Positions 1 through 7,338 of a DNA stretch of 64,000 nt are shown piece after piece. Position numbers and translations under genes: made by a program. Each line of letters starts with the position of its first letter. Positions within the stretch are counted from its first letter, which is position 1. Under the pieces are notes generated by a model, which was not told the DNA's origin, did not search any database, and worked only from the letters and a program-made list of their open reading frames with translations. The stretch is from LMUY01 sp965198565 (GTDB lineage: Bacteria; Pseudomonadota; Alphaproteobacteria; Acetobacterales; Acetobacteraceae), in NCBI GenBank assembly GCA_965198565.1, contig OZ240665.1:992001-1056000 (forward strand). Direction: 5' to 3'.

Positions 1-715
1 CCCGCGCGTTCACCGGCACGTGCCACGTCACCAGGCCGCGCAACCGGTGACGGCGGAAATCGCGCTCGCCATCCAGCACCAGCACGTCCAGGTGCTGCTT
101 CAGCAGGGCGATGAACGGCAGGAAAGCGTCCCGACCCGGCCGGCCGCGGAACAGGTCGTCCGGCGCGGTGTTGGAGGTGGCCACCACAACCACGGCACGG
201 TCGAACAGCGCGCTGAACAGCCGCCCCAGGATGATCGCGTCCACCACGTCGTTGACCTGGAACTCGTCGAAGCACAGCAGGGCCGCCCGCTCCGCCACGG
301 CGTCGGCGACGTGGGGGATCGGGTCGGCGCCGGCGGGATTGGCTTGCTTCCAGGCAAACACACGCGCATGCACGCCCTGCATGAAGGCGTGGAAGTGGAT
401 GCGCTGCTTTCGCTGCACCTGCGCCTCGGCGAAAAACAGGTCCATCAGCATGGATTTGCCGCGGCCGACCTCGCCGACCAGGTAGAGCCCACTTGGCCCG
501 GCAGGCGCCTCATCGACGGCGCGGCGGCGGAACAGGCGGTTGACGAAGCCATTGCGCTCCGGGTGCAGCGGCGGATCGTAGCCGCGCAGTTTGGCCCAAA
601 GATCCTGCAGGCGCTCGGCCGCGACTGCTTGCGCCGGGTCGGTGCTGAGTTCGCCACTGGCCAGCTTGGCGCGAAAGGCGGAAAGCGGGCCGACGGCAAT
701 GTGAGGACTGTCCAT
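1..715 (-). CDS. zapE: ZapE/AFG1-family cell-division ATPase, C-terminus cut by the window edge
   Basis: The minus-strand frame starts at the ATG at 715-713 (MDSPHIAVGPLSAFRAKL) and stays open to the window edge, so about 238 residues are present and the C-terminus is missing. A Walker A motif GEVGRGKS lies near residue 74, followed by the family signature HFHAFMQGVHARV, a Walker B motif LLCFDEFQV, and the sensor stretch VVVATSNTAPDDL. This order is that of AFG1/ZapE, a P-loop ATPase that associates with the division ring in bacteria and has a mitochondrial homologue (LACE1). Full-length members have roughly 350-400 residues. The family is clear; the cellular role is taken from the family. 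Confidence 0.9.
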   Translation of the reverse strand, partial: MDSPHIAVGPLSAFRAKLASGELSTDPAQAVAAERLQDLWAKLRGYDPPLHPERNGFVNRLFRRRAVDEAPAGPSGLYLVGEVGRGKSMLMDLFFAEAQVQRKQRIHFHAFMQGVHARVFAWKQANPAGADPIPHVADAVAERAALLCFDEFQVNDVVDAIILGRLFSALFDRAVVVVATSNTAPDDLFRGRPGRDAFLPFIALLKQHLDVLVLDGERDFRRHRLRGLVTWHVPVNAR

Positions 716-831
716 GCTGCGACTGCGAATAACCCGGCGGAGACCAGAGTTCAATCAATCGCGAGTGAACCCACTTTCTGAAGGGGTTAGGAGTTGTCGT
801 TCACACGTGCGTGGAAAGGAGGCGGCCGTTT

Positions 832-1059
832 ATGAGGACATTCTGCATCGCCATCGCCACCTTGGGCGCTCTGGCTGCGGGCAGCGCGTCTGCCACGCCA
901 TCCGCACCGGCCCGAAGCTGCGTCGAGGTCGGCCGCGGCGCAATCCGGGTCGCCGCCACCGTGGCGCGCCGCGAAGATTGCTGCACTGGCCGCATGCAGT
1001 GCGCCCAGTTCCTTTCCACCGTGACCGTGATGCGCCCGGGCGGCGACCGGCGCACCTGA
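832..1059 (+). CDS. Small exported cysteine-containing protein, function unknown
   Basis: This 75-residue protein starts at the ATG at 832, behind an excellent Shine-Dalgarno sequence (AAGGAGG near 815-821). The N-terminus MRTFCIAIATLGALAAG followed by SASA looks like a Sec signal peptide with cleavage after an Ala-x-Ala site. The short mature part has four cysteines (SCVEV, DCCTG and MQCAQF), which could form two disulfides in the periplasm. I recognise no family. It precedes the oxygenase gene at 1112 by about 50 bases and may be cotranscribed. The strong ribosome site and signal peptide are the main reasons to call it real. Confidence 0.55.
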   Translation: MRTFCIAIATLGALAAGSASATPSAPARSCVEVGRGAIRVAATVARREDCCTGRMQCAQFLSTVTVMRPGGDRRT

Positions 1060-1111
1060 CCTGCCAGGCTGGCGCTTGAACAGCAGCGCGTCCCCACCGT
1101 AGGAAGGCGGC

Positions 1112-1759
1112 ATGGACGCATCCACGCTGACCCAAAGCCTGCTCGATATCGCGCGCCTTGCTGACACGCCGGTCGCGACCGATCCATTCCCGCATGTGGT
1201 GGTGCCGAACTTCGTGCCGCCCGAGTTCCTGCCGGACGTGTTGGCCGATCTGCCGCCGATGGCCAGCGGCGGCTCATTCCCGCCCAGCGCGCTCCGCCTG
1301 GGGCCCGCCGCCGCCGAACTGGTGCGCCAAATGGAGGCCGCGCCGCTGCGCGAGGCGATCGCCGCCAAATTCGGTCTCGACCTGGATGGTGCCCCGGTGA
1401 TGCTCACCCTCCGCGGCCGGACCCGTGAGAAAGATGGCCGCATCCACACCGACTCGTCGGCCAAGCGCGTGACCGTACTATTGTACCTGAACCTGCCCGG
1501 CGAGGCTTGGAGCAAGCAGGAAGGCTGCCTGCGCTTGCTGCGCAGCCCCACCGACATCGAGGACTACGCCGTCGAGGTTCCGCCGGTGAACGGCACTTTG
1601 CTGGTGTTTCCGAACGGCCCCGCCACGTGGCACGGCCATCGCACCTTTGTCGGCGCGCGTCATGCGATCCAGCTCAACTACATGACGGATGACGAACAGG
1701 CCCGCGGTGAGCTGCGCCGGCATCGCTGGTCGGCGCTGGTGAAGCGCTTGACGACCTGA
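1112..1759 (+). CDS. 2OG-Fe(II) oxygenase superfamily protein
   Basis: This 215-residue protein shows the double-stranded beta-helix pattern of 2-oxoglutarate/Fe(II) oxygenases. The metal-binding HxD is H112 and D114 in GRIHTDSS, the distal histidine is H174 or H176 in TWHGHRTF, and the following basic residue in GARHAIQLNY would bind 2-oxoglutarate. The segment VTVLLYLNLPGEAW is the usual strand after the HxD. The start is supported by AGGAAGG just upstream of the ATG. The substrate cannot be read from sequence; relatives include prolyl-hydroxylase-like and glycan-locus oxygenases. It stands alone apart from the small exported protein upstream. Confidence 0.75.
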   Translation: MDASTLTQSLLDIARLADTPVATDPFPHVVVPNFVPPEFLPDVLADLPPMASGGSFPPSALRLGPAAAELVRQMEAAPLREAIAAKFGLDLDGAPVMLTLRGRTREKDGRIHTDSSAKRVTVLLYLNLPGEAWSKQEGCLRLLRSPTDIEDYAVEVPPVNGTLLVFPNGPATWHGHRTFVGARHAIQLNYMTDDEQARGELRRHRWSALVKRLTT

Positions 1760-1895
1760 GCCCCGAGCCGAGGCCTGACCACCCGGCCGTGGCGGCATCG
1801 TGGCTCAATCGAGACAACATCCGGTAAACGGCAGCGCGAGCAGAGTTGCCCAAAGCCTATGCGCGCAGCCATCCCTAACAGCCGATCGGGCGAAC

Positions 1896-1971
1896 TGGTG
1901 GAGCTGAGGGGAATCGAACCCCTGACCTCCTCATTGCGAACGAGGCGCTCTACCAACTGAGCTACAGCCCC
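1896..1971 (-). tRNA. tRNA-Ala (anticodon CGC)
   Basis: Reading the minus strand from 1971 gives a 76-base cloverleaf: acceptor arm GGGGCTG paired with CAGCTCC, D arm GCTC/GAGC, anticodon arm CCTCG/TGAGG around the loop TTCGCAA, and the T loop TTCGATT. The anticodon CGC decodes GCG alanine codons, which are frequent in this G+C-rich genome. The 3' CCA is encoded (TGG at 1896-1898 on the plus strand). No integrase or attachment-site duplication is visible beside it. Confidence 0.96.
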
Positions 1972-2133
1972 GCCGTCCTGGCCGCGGACAAATGTCAGCC
2001 GGATGGGATCAAGTCAAGCAGACCAGGGCGCTGGGGGGCGCCGGGCCGCCGTCGCCGCGGCGGGCCGTTGCCGGTTGGCCCCCGTGCCGCTAGGGTCCGC
2101 CCCCTCGCCAGGGAACCCCAGGGAACCATCGAC

Positions 2134-2445
2134 TTGCGCATCGCAGCCGCCCTCTATCAGGTCTTACAAGAGGTCCTTAACCTTTACTGGTGGGCCGTCA
2201 TCCTCGCCGCCGTCATGAGCAACCTCATCGCCTTCGGCGTGCTGGACACGCGCAACCGGTTGGTCTGGACGATTGCGGACTTCCTCTACCGCATCACCGA
2301 GCCAGCGCTGCGCCGGATCCGCCGCTTCATGCCCACGCTGGGCGGCATCGATCTCAGCCCGTTGGTGTTGCTATTCCTGATCTATATCGCTCAAGCGGTG
2401 CTGGCCCAGGTCTATGAATCGCTCGTGATCCCGCTGTTCTACTGA
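2134..2445 (+). CDS. YggT family membrane protein
   Basis: From the TTG at 2134 this gives 103 residues with two hydrophobic segments: YWWAVILAAVMSNLIAFGVL near residues 18-37 and a second one, LVLLFLIYIAQAVLAQV, near 77-93. Between them is the YggT-type amphipathic stretch LVWTIADFLYRITEPALRRIRRFMP. The longer in-frame ATG at 2068 would add a Pro/Arg-rich leader unlike the family, whose members have about 95-100 residues. Its stop overlaps the folD start (TGATG), so the two are cotranslated. YggT proteins are poorly understood; links to osmotic tolerance and to division or cofactor neighbourhoods are reported. Confidence 0.85.
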   Translation: MRIAAALYQVLQEVLNLYWWAVILAAVMSNLIAFGVLDTRNRLVWTIADFLYRITEPALRRIRRFMPTLGGIDLSPLVLLFLIYIAQAVLAQVYESLVIPLFY

Positions 2446-3332
2446 TGGCGGAGGTCATCGACGGTAAGCGGGCTGCCGCGGCGCTCCGGGGCCGCGTGGC
2501 GCAGGTGGTCGCCGGGCTGCCGTTTCAGCCCAGCCTGGCTGTCGTCCTGGTCGGCGATGACCCGGCCAGCGCCGTCTACGTCCGCACCAAGGACCGTGCG
2601 GCGACGCAAGCCGGCCTGGCCGTGCAGACCGTGCGGCTCTCCGCGCAGGCCAGCCAAAGCGAGGTGATTGGCGCCGTCGAACGGCTCAGCGCCGACCCGG
2701 CGATCGACGGGATCCTGGTGCAGCTTCCGTTGCCGCACCATCTGGATGCCGCAGCCGTGCTCGCCACGATCGACCCGGCGAAGGATGTCGACGGCTTGAC
2801 CCTCGGCAACGTCGGCCGGCTGGCGGCTGGGCGGCCGATCCTGACGCTCGACCGGCTGGATGGGGACACGTTGGCGCCGTGCACGCCGCTGGGGGTGATG
2901 CGGCTGCTCGCCGGCGTCCGGCCCAGGCTGGCCGGGGCGCGGGCGGTGGTGCTGGGGCGGTCCGCCTTGGTCGGCCGCCCCGTAGCCGCGATGCTGACCG
3001 GCGCCGACGCGACCGTGACCCTGCTGCACTCCCGCAGCGTCGACGTGCCTGCCGAATGCCGCCGGGCCGACATTTTGGTGGCCGCCATTGGCCGCCCCGA
3101 ACTGGTGCGTGGCGATTGGATCAAGCCCGGCGCCATCGTCATCGATGTGGGCATCAACCGGATCGGGTCGGGTTTGGTCGGCGACGTGGCCTACGCCGAA
3201 TGCGCCATGGTGGCGTCTGCAATCACGCCCGTTCCCGGCGGCGTCGGCCCGATGACGGTGGCTTGCCTACTGGAAAACACCGTCGCCACTGCCCACCGTA
3301 GGATGGGTGAGCGCAGCGCGACCCGGCACTAG
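2445..3332 (+). CDS. folD: Bifunctional methylenetetrahydrofolate dehydrogenase / methenyltetrahydrofolate cyclohydrolase
   Basis: This 295-residue cytosolic enzyme interconverts 5,10-methylene-, 5,10-methenyl- and 10-formyl-tetrahydrofolate with NADP, supplying one-carbon units for purines and fMet-tRNA. Visible FolD signatures are SAVYVRTKDRAATQAG with the catalytic Tyr and Lys, ILVQLPLPHHLD, the nucleotide-binding VVLGRSALVGRPVAAML, and the C-terminal PGGVGPMTVACLLENT. The length is normal. It overlaps yggT by one base, and its stop overlaps the stop of the convergent DUF1674 gene in the four bases CTAG at 3329-3332. Confidence 0.97.
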   Translation: MAEVIDGKRAAAALRGRVAQVVAGLPFQPSLAVVLVGDDPASAVYVRTKDRAATQAGLAVQTVRLSAQASQSEVIGAVERLSADPAIDGILVQLPLPHHLDAAAVLATIDPAKDVDGLTLGNVGRLAAGRPILTLDRLDGDTLAPCTPLGVMRLLAGVRPRLAGARAVVLGRSALVGRPVAAMLTGADATVTLLHSRSVDVPAECRRADILVAAIGRPELVRGDWIKPGAIVIDVGINRIGSGLVGDVAYAECAMVASAITPVPGGVGPMTVACLLENTVATAHRRMGERSATRH

Positions 3333-3478
3333 AAGTCCGTGCAGCGCCCTTTCTGTTCCCAATCGCCATAGCGCGTCGGCTCCGGTCCGGCCGGTCCGCC
3401 ATACTCTTTCTCGGGCTGAGGCTTGGCTGCGGGAGCCGGACTAGGGTTTGAGGTCGGGGGCTTCTGATCGTCTTCCAT
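3329..3478 (-). CDS. DUF1674 protein, SdhAF4-like succinate dehydrogenase assembly factor
   Basis: From the ATG at 3478 this is a 49-residue protein (MEDDQKPPTSNPSPAP onward); a TTG at 3520 would give 63 residues. The C-terminal half carries the DUF1674 signature KEYGGPAGPEPTRYGDWEQK followed by GRCTDF, the segment shared with mitochondrial SDHAF4/Sdh8. Those proteins chaperone the flavinylated SdhA subunit before succinate dehydrogenase assembly. The N-terminal half is Pro/Lys-rich and probably disordered. The gene is convergent with folD and their stop codons overlap. Confidence 0.8.
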   Translation of the reverse strand: MEDDQKPPTSNPSPAPAAKPQPEKEYGGPAGPEPTRYGDWEQKGRCTDF

Positions 3479-3674
3479 GCCCCTCGAGATGGGAGCCGGC
3501 CGGCCTTTGGCAACGAGCAAGCCACCATCCGATCACCCCGCTTCCGTCACGCGTCTATTGCGAAGCTCGCATATGTATGCAAGAGGAGTTTCATGGGACT
3601 GTTCCGTGTCAGGACGCAACCCGCTGTGGTCGCCAGTGCTTCTGGCCGGGCAAGACAAGAGAATGATTTGAGCA

Positions 3675-3896
3675 ATGACCTCCGCCTTCACTGCAGCGCC
3701 CACTCCGCTGACCCACATCGTCCGCGCCATGCTGGCCAACCCCCTGAGCCCCTCGGCTGTTGACGACCTGTTGTTTCTTGAAGCCTGGGAGCGGAACCCG
3801 GCGCCGGGTCTGGGCGCGGTGCGCCGGGCCGGCCAGATCCGTCGCGCCAACCCGCAAGTCGCGGCGGCGATCCGTTCGGAGATTGCAGCGCGTTGA
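3675..3896 (+). CDS. Small hypothetical protein
   Basis: This is a 73-residue frame beginning MTSAFTAAPTPLTHIVRAML and ending AAIRSEIAAR, without cysteines, a signal peptide or a membrane segment. It looks like a short helical protein: an acidic and aromatic centre (DDLLFLEAWERNP) is followed by a basic helix (VRRAGQIRRANPQ). The ribosome site is weak (GAGC just before the ATG). I do not recognise a family. It is kept because its composition is protein-like and the opposite strand offers nothing better. Confidence 0.45.
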   Translation: MTSAFTAAPTPLTHIVRAMLANPLSPSAVDDLLFLEAWERNPAPGLGAVRRAGQIRRANPQVAAAIRSEIAAR

Positions 3897-4057
3897 TGAC
3901 CCTGCTCGCCGCGATCCCGCTCTCCGGCGTGCGCGACGCCTTGCTCCGCCGCGTGTCCTAGCGCGGCTGCTCGAGGGTGTCTGCCACCTAACTATCCCTT
4001 AAACCCGGAACGATTTCCTCCGCCGCGTCGTTTGCCTCTGCAACACAGGGGCACAGC

Positions 4058-5050
4058 ATGGCAAAGATCGCAGTGATTACCGGAGCCGGCGCGGGAGTCG
4101 GCCGGGCCACGGTGCGCGAGTTCGCCCGCAACGGCTTCGACGTCGCGCTGCTGTCCCGCGACCCGGGCCGCTTGGCGGCAGCCGCCGACGAGGCGCGCAA
4201 AATGGGCGTTCGCGCCCTCCCCATCCCCACCGACGTCGCCGACGCCAGCGCGGTCGAAGCCGCCGCCAGCCGCACGGAAGAGGAATTGGGGCCGATCGAC
4301 GTCTGGGTGAACGTCGCCATGGCCACCGTGTTCGCCCCGGTCAGCGCGCTGACGCCGGAAGAGGTCGCGCGCGGCACCGCCGTCACCTATCTGGGCCAGG
4401 TGCACGGCATGATGTCCGCGCTGAAGCGCATGCGCACCCGCAATCGCGGCGCGATCGTCAATGTCGGCTCGGCGCTGGCCTACCGGTCGGTGCCGCTGCA
4501 GTCGGTGTATTGCGGGGCCAAGTTCGCCATCCGCGGCTTCACCGACTCGCTGCGCTCGGAAATCATCCATGACGGGCTGAAAATCACGCTCAGCATGGTG
4601 GACCTGCCCGCGATCAACACGCCGCAATTCGATTGGGCGCGCAACAAGACCGGGCACAAGGCCACCCCCGTGCCGCCGATCTTCCAGCCCGAGGTGCCGG
4701 CGCGGGCGATCTACTACGCGGCGTGCCATCCGCGGCGGCAGACCTGGATCGGCTTCCCAACGGTGAAGGCGATCCTGGCCAACCGCGTGGCGCCGGGCCT
4801 GATCGACCGGTATTTGGCCAAGTCGGGCTATTCGGGCCAGCTGAGCGACGAGGCGGCGCCGGAAGGTGCGCCCGGCAACCTGTTCGATCCCGTGCCCGGA
4901 GACTACGCCGCCCACGGCCGCTTCGACGGCCAGGCGCGGCCGCGGAGCTGGGAGGTGTTCACCAGCCGGCACCGCAACGCGATGTGGGCCACGGTGGCAG
5001 TGGGCGCCATTCTCGGGCTGCACCAGTTGGCCAAGCGGTTGGACATCTAA
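4058..5050 (+). CDS. SDR-family oxidoreductase with a C-terminal membrane anchor
   Basis: This 330-residue protein is a classical short-chain dehydrogenase/reductase: TGAGAGVG cofactor loop at the N-terminus, WVNVAMATV where most members have NNAG, an active-site serine in VNVGSALAYRSV and the YCGAK (YxxxK) catalytic pair. Residues after about 250 form an extension, and the last 25 residues (NAMWATVAVGAILGLHQLAK) form a hydrophobic segment, suggesting tail anchoring to the membrane. This long form is common in alphaproteobacteria; the substrate is unknown. Its stop codon overlaps that of the convergent gene at 5047. Confidence 0.85.
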   Translation: MAKIAVITGAGAGVGRATVREFARNGFDVALLSRDPGRLAAAADEARKMGVRALPIPTDVADASAVEAAASRTEEELGPIDVWVNVAMATVFAPVSALTPEEVARGTAVTYLGQVHGMMSALKRMRTRNRGAIVNVGSALAYRSVPLQSVYCGAKFAIRGFTDSLRSEIIHDGLKITLSMVDLPAINTPQFDWARNKTGHKATPVPPIFQPEVPARAIYYAACHPRRQTWIGFPTVKAILANRVAPGLIDRYLAKSGYSGQLSDEAAPEGAPGNLFDPVPGDYAAHGRFDGQARPRSWEVFTSRHRNAMWATVAVGAILGLHQLAKRLDI

Positions 5051-5460
5051 CCTAGGCCTTCGTTTTGAGGCGCGCGGGCGGCCGAGCCGAGCACCACCAG
5101 ACCGAAGCCGCCGGCCACCAGGGTCACCACCAGCAGTTCGAGCCGCACGCGCCCGCCGATCGCCACGGCTTCCGCCTGCAGGGCCGCATGCATCGCCGCG
5201 CGGGCGGTGGCGACCCGGTCTGCGAGTGGCCCGGCGCCATCGATCACCACGGCGGCGCTATCGTCCAGCCGGTCCCGCAGGCTCTCGAGCGCAGGCTTGT
5301 TGCCGCCGGTGGCGAGCGCCTCGTCCAGGGTCGCGTCGCGCGCCATGGCACGTTCGAGCGGCAGCGGTGCGGCGTAGCTGGCGAACAGGCCCATCAGCCC
5401 GACCACGCCGAACGCGGCCGCCAGAAATGCCATCCATGTCCCTGTATTTCGCCGCATCAT
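5047..5460 (-). CDS. Hypothetical two-pass membrane protein
   Basis: This 137-residue protein has a hydrophobic segment at residues 9-31 (WMAFLAAAFGVVGLMGLFAS) and another at about 107-126 (LELLVVTLVAGGFGLVVLG). Between them lies a predominantly helical, soluble 70-residue loop rich in Ala, Asp and Arg (DEALATGGNKPALESLRDRL). This resembles small sensor-like or scaffold proteins with a periplasmic helical bundle, but I recognise no family. It reads away from rpmJ, and its stop codon sits inside the stop of the SDR gene (CTAA at 5047-5050). Confidence 0.6.
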   Translation of the reverse strand: MMRRNTGTWMAFLAAAFGVVGLMGLFASYAAPLPLERAMARDATLDEALATGGNKPALESLRDRLDDSAAVVIDGAGPLADRVATARAAMHAALQAEAVAIGGRVRLELLVVTLVAGGFGLVVLGSAARAPQNEGLG

Positions 5461-5472
5461 GACCCATTCCGG

Positions 5473-5501
5473 TTGACAGTCCCGCCGCGCGCCTTTATCG
5501 G
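5473..5501 (+). promoter_or_regulatory. Probable sigma-70 promoter for rpmJ
   Basis: A consensus -35 box TTGACA (5473-5478) is followed after 17 bases by TATCGG (5496-5501), about 30 bases before the rpmJ ATG. The exact -35 match in a very G+C-rich background, placed just ahead of a highly expressed ribosomal gene, makes it credible. Confidence 0.55.
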
Positions 5502-5532
5502 CACGGCCTCTTTACCTACTCGGGTCCCGACC

Positions 5533-5658
5533 ATGAAAATCCGCAACAGCCTGAAGTCGGCCAAGCTGCGCGACAAGAATTGTCGCGTGGTGCGCCGCCA
5601 TGGCCGCGTGTATGTGATCAACAAGAAGAACCCGCGCATGAAGGCGCGGCAGGGATAG
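5533..5658 (+). CDS. rpmJ: 50S ribosomal protein bL36
   Basis: This 41-residue protein begins MKIRNSLKSAKLRDKNCRVV and ends VINKKNPRMKARQG. It has the RRHGRVYVINKKNPR core of the alphaproteobacterial bL36. Only one cysteine of the zinc ribbon remains (NCRVV), which makes it the zinc-independent paralogue type. It binds 23S rRNA in the large subunit. It stands alone behind its own promoter, as is usual for this form. Confidence 0.95.
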   Translation: MKIRNSLKSAKLRDKNCRVVRRHGRVYVINKKNPRMKARQG

Positions 5659-5681
5659 AGCAAATCAGCCTCGCTGCAACC

Positions 5682-5732
5682 CTTCTCCCCTCTCTCCCCC
5701 TGCGGGAGCGGATCGGGGTGCGGGTGGCGAGG
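5682..5732. repeat. Diverged copy of the CTCTCCC/GGGAG palindromic repeat
   Basis: The run TCTCTCCCCCTGCGGGAG followed by CGGATCGGGGTGCGGGTGG matches the head and the GGGGTG tail of the repeat family at 13157, 32456, 32534, 50853 and 63691, with several mismatches. It lies between rpmJ and the TPR gene and could terminate rpmJ transcription. Confidence 0.6.
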
Positions 5733-5794
5733 CTCACCAGGCTGTCCCCTGCCGCCGCTTGACCCTGGCGCCTCCCCCGCCTGAAGATGCCGCG

Positions 5795-6397
5795 ATGAGG
5801 TGCTTCCGTCCCGCCCTGTCGACGATCCTGCCCTTGAGCCTGGGGGTCATCCTGGCCGCCCATGGCGCGCTGGCACAGCCGTCCCAACCCAACCCGCCGC
5901 CCACCCGTCCGACCCCGGCGCAGACGCTCGACCGCCTGTTCGGCTTGTTGTCCGTCGCCCCGGACGACGCGTCGGCTTCGGCGGTGGAGGAGGCGATCCA
6001 GGGTCAATGGATCGCGGAGGCGACGCCCGTGACCAAGCTGCTGCTGATGCACGGCTTCAAGGAACTGACCGACAACCAGCCGAACGAGGCGTTCGCCGAT
6101 TTCGACGCCACGCTCGACTTGCAGCCGGACTTGCCGGAGGGCTGGCATGGCCGTGCCTTAGCGCGGGCGCGGCTGGGTGACACCGCGGGCGCCGAGCGGG
6201 ACATCGAGCACGTCATTCGCCTGGAGCCGCGGCAGTTTGCTGCGCTCGAGGACCTGTCGCACATGGCGGAAAGCGCCGGGGATTGGCAAGGCGCGCTGGC
6301 GGCGTGGCAGGAGGCGCTGGAGATCGACCCTAGGGCGCCCGGTGGCGCAGAGCGGCTGAAGGAGCTGCGCCGCCGGGCCTTTGGCGACCCGACCTAG
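5795..6397 (+). CDS. Exported tetratricopeptide-repeat protein
   Basis: From the ATG at 5795 this is a 200-residue protein with an N-terminal signal peptide (MRCFRPALSTILPLSLGVIL, with cleavage near AHGALAQ). A TTG start at 5759 would add 12 residues before it. After a Pro-rich linker come at least three TPR-like helical pairs: ELTDNQPNEAFADFDATLDL, ALARARLGDTAGAERDIEHV and AESAGDWQGALAAWQEALEI. Such periplasmic TPR proteins act as protein-protein scaffolds; no partner is suggested by the neighbours. It ends 6 bases before the convergent lipoprotein gene. Confidence 0.75.
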   Translation: MRCFRPALSTILPLSLGVILAAHGALAQPSQPNPPPTRPTPAQTLDRLFGLLSVAPDDASASAVEEAIQGQWIAEATPVTKLLLMHGFKELTDNQPNEAFADFDATLDLQPDLPEGWHGRALARARLGDTAGAERDIEHVIRLEPRQFAALEDLSHMAESAGDWQGALAAWQEALEIDPRAPGGAERLKELRRRAFGDPT

Positions 6398-6403
6398 ATC
6401 GGG

Positions 6404-6592
6404 TTACAGCCCGTTCTTCACGTCCGTTGCGCCGCGGGTGACGGCATGGCCCGTGGCCGACACGTCCTCGCCGACGCCCTGGGCAGTGTTGCAACTGCTG
6501 AGCATCAGGCCCATGGCCACCAGCAAGGCGGCTGTCGCCGGCATCAACCAGGCGTTAGGCCGCGTGGCTTGGGCTTGAGTTCCTAGGCGCAT
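6404..6592 (-). CDS. Entericidin A/B-family small lipoprotein
   Basis: From the ATG at 6592, with GAGGG just upstream, this is a 62-residue lipoprotein: a basic start, a hydrophobic stretch (PATAALLVAMGLML), then the lipobox LSSC. The mature sequence CNTAQGVGEDVSATGHAVT matches the entericidin pattern CNTxxGxGxDxxxxGxAxx. Entericidins are tiny membrane lipoproteins, originally described as an antidote/bacteriolytic pair and common in proteobacteria as envelope-stress proteins. Its action here is not evident. Confidence 0.8.
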   Translation of the reverse strand: MRLGTQAQATRPNAWLMPATAALLVAMGLMLSSCNTAQGVGEDVSATGHAVTRGATDVKNGL

Positions 6593-6737
6593 GATCAACC
6601 CTCGTGTTTGGCGCCAATGTGAACGCGCGGACCTACTCGCGGTTGCAATGACGGGCCGGTCGCCAGGAATGGTCCTGCTGGTCGATCTTAATGTCTTTTT
6701 AGGGTCGCTACAGCAGGATCGGATGCGGATGAAGCGT

Positions 6738-6767
6738 TTGACCATCCTGATTCGCGCGAAGTATGCT
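6738..6767 (+). promoter_or_regulatory. Probable sigma-70 promoter for the DUF1902 gene
   Basis: TTGACC at 6738-6743 and TATGCT at 6762-6767 are separated by 18 bases and lie about 40 bases before the ATG at 6808. Both boxes differ from consensus at only one or two positions, and the surrounding DNA is lower in G+C than the rest of the window. Confidence 0.5.
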
Positions 6768-6807
6768 ACCGAGTCGGCATGGTAATGGTGATTTAGGGAG
6801 TGACGCG

Positions 6808-7110
6808 ATGAGCGAGACGAGATTGTCGACGCGAGTCGTGCGGGTAAAACTCGAGGAGAGACATCCAGGACTATTTTATGCGACGAGCCCGGATTTGCGC
6901 GGCTTGTTTGTTGCTAAACAATCGCTTCAAGAGGTGATTGAAGCCCTTCCTGAGTCAATTCGAGCGCTCTATGCCGTCGGCGGGGAGGCCATGATCGTCG
7001 AAGCGGTCGGTGAAGGCCGCGAGCCGCATGAATGGGTGGTCATGCCGGTCGGCGCTGCCGAGGCAGCTTTAGCTCACACAAAACGGCATCCGATGCTGAT
7101 TTCTGGTTAG
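6808..7110 (+). CDS. DUF1902 / HicB-like small protein
   Basis: This 100-residue protein has the partial RNase-H-like HicB fold pattern: a beta strand VVRVKLEERHPGLFYATSPD, then LRGLFVAKQSLQEVIEALPE and a helix SIRALYAV. This is the arrangement of DUF1902/HicB antitoxin-like proteins. No HicA-type partner with a dsRNA-binding fold lies directly downstream; the next frame is on the opposite strand. The start is supported by GGGAGTGA before the ATG and by the promoter at 6738. Codon usage is less G+C-rich than the neighbours, suggesting transfer. Confidence 0.6.
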   Translation: MSETRLSTRVVRVKLEERHPGLFYATSPDLRGLFVAKQSLQEVIEALPESIRALYAVGGEAMIVEAVGEGREPHEWVVMPVGAAEAALAHTKRHPMLISG

Positions 7111-7326
7111 CTACAGGATAGCTTCAAAATCTTGCAGGAAGAGCCAGAGCTTTTCTGGCGTGAGGTCCTCCGGCTTTGCAATGCCATGAGGTTCGCCATT
7201 CCTGTCGAGCCACACGCCGGGAACATCGGATGGGCGTAGCCCAAGAACTCTGAGACGAGCATAATACGCCTGTGGCGTGATAGACTCAGGTGGCTGGAAA
7301 TCAGGTGCATTACCTGATCTCCAGAC
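7111..7326 (-). pseudogene. Open frame without a standard start codon, probable gene remnant
   Basis: Between a TAA just past the nrdJ stop and the TAG at 7111 the minus strand encodes 71 protein-like residues, including ESITPQAYYARLRVLGLRPS, VPGVWLDRNGEPHGIAKPED and LTPEKLWLFLQDFEAIL. There is no ATG, GTG or TTG before the first GTG at about residue 38, so a normal start would lose half of it. The composition (charged, with a Trp-Leu-Asp core) argues for descent from a real gene, either truncated at its 5' end or begun from an unusual codon. It is end-to-end with the DUF1902 gene, their stop codons adjoining at 7108-7113. I do not recognise the family. Confidence 0.4.
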
Positions 7327-7338
7327 TTATCGTATAGC

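Noticed and set aside
1896..2133. tRNA-Ala as an integration site for a mobile element
   Set aside because: No integrase, direct repeat of the tRNA 3' end or foreign gene lies on either side.
3592..3762. A 56-residue frame starting MGLFRVRTQPAVVASASG with a good GAGGAG ribosome site
   Set aside because: It overlaps the more protein-like frame at 3675, its C-terminal half is His/Pro/Arg-rich like shadow frames, and no family is recognisable. It might still be a leader peptide.
6808..7326. A HicA/HicB toxin-antitoxin pair
   Set aside because: The HicB-like gene stands alone; the neighbouring frame is on the opposite strand and lacks the HicA fold and a start codon.
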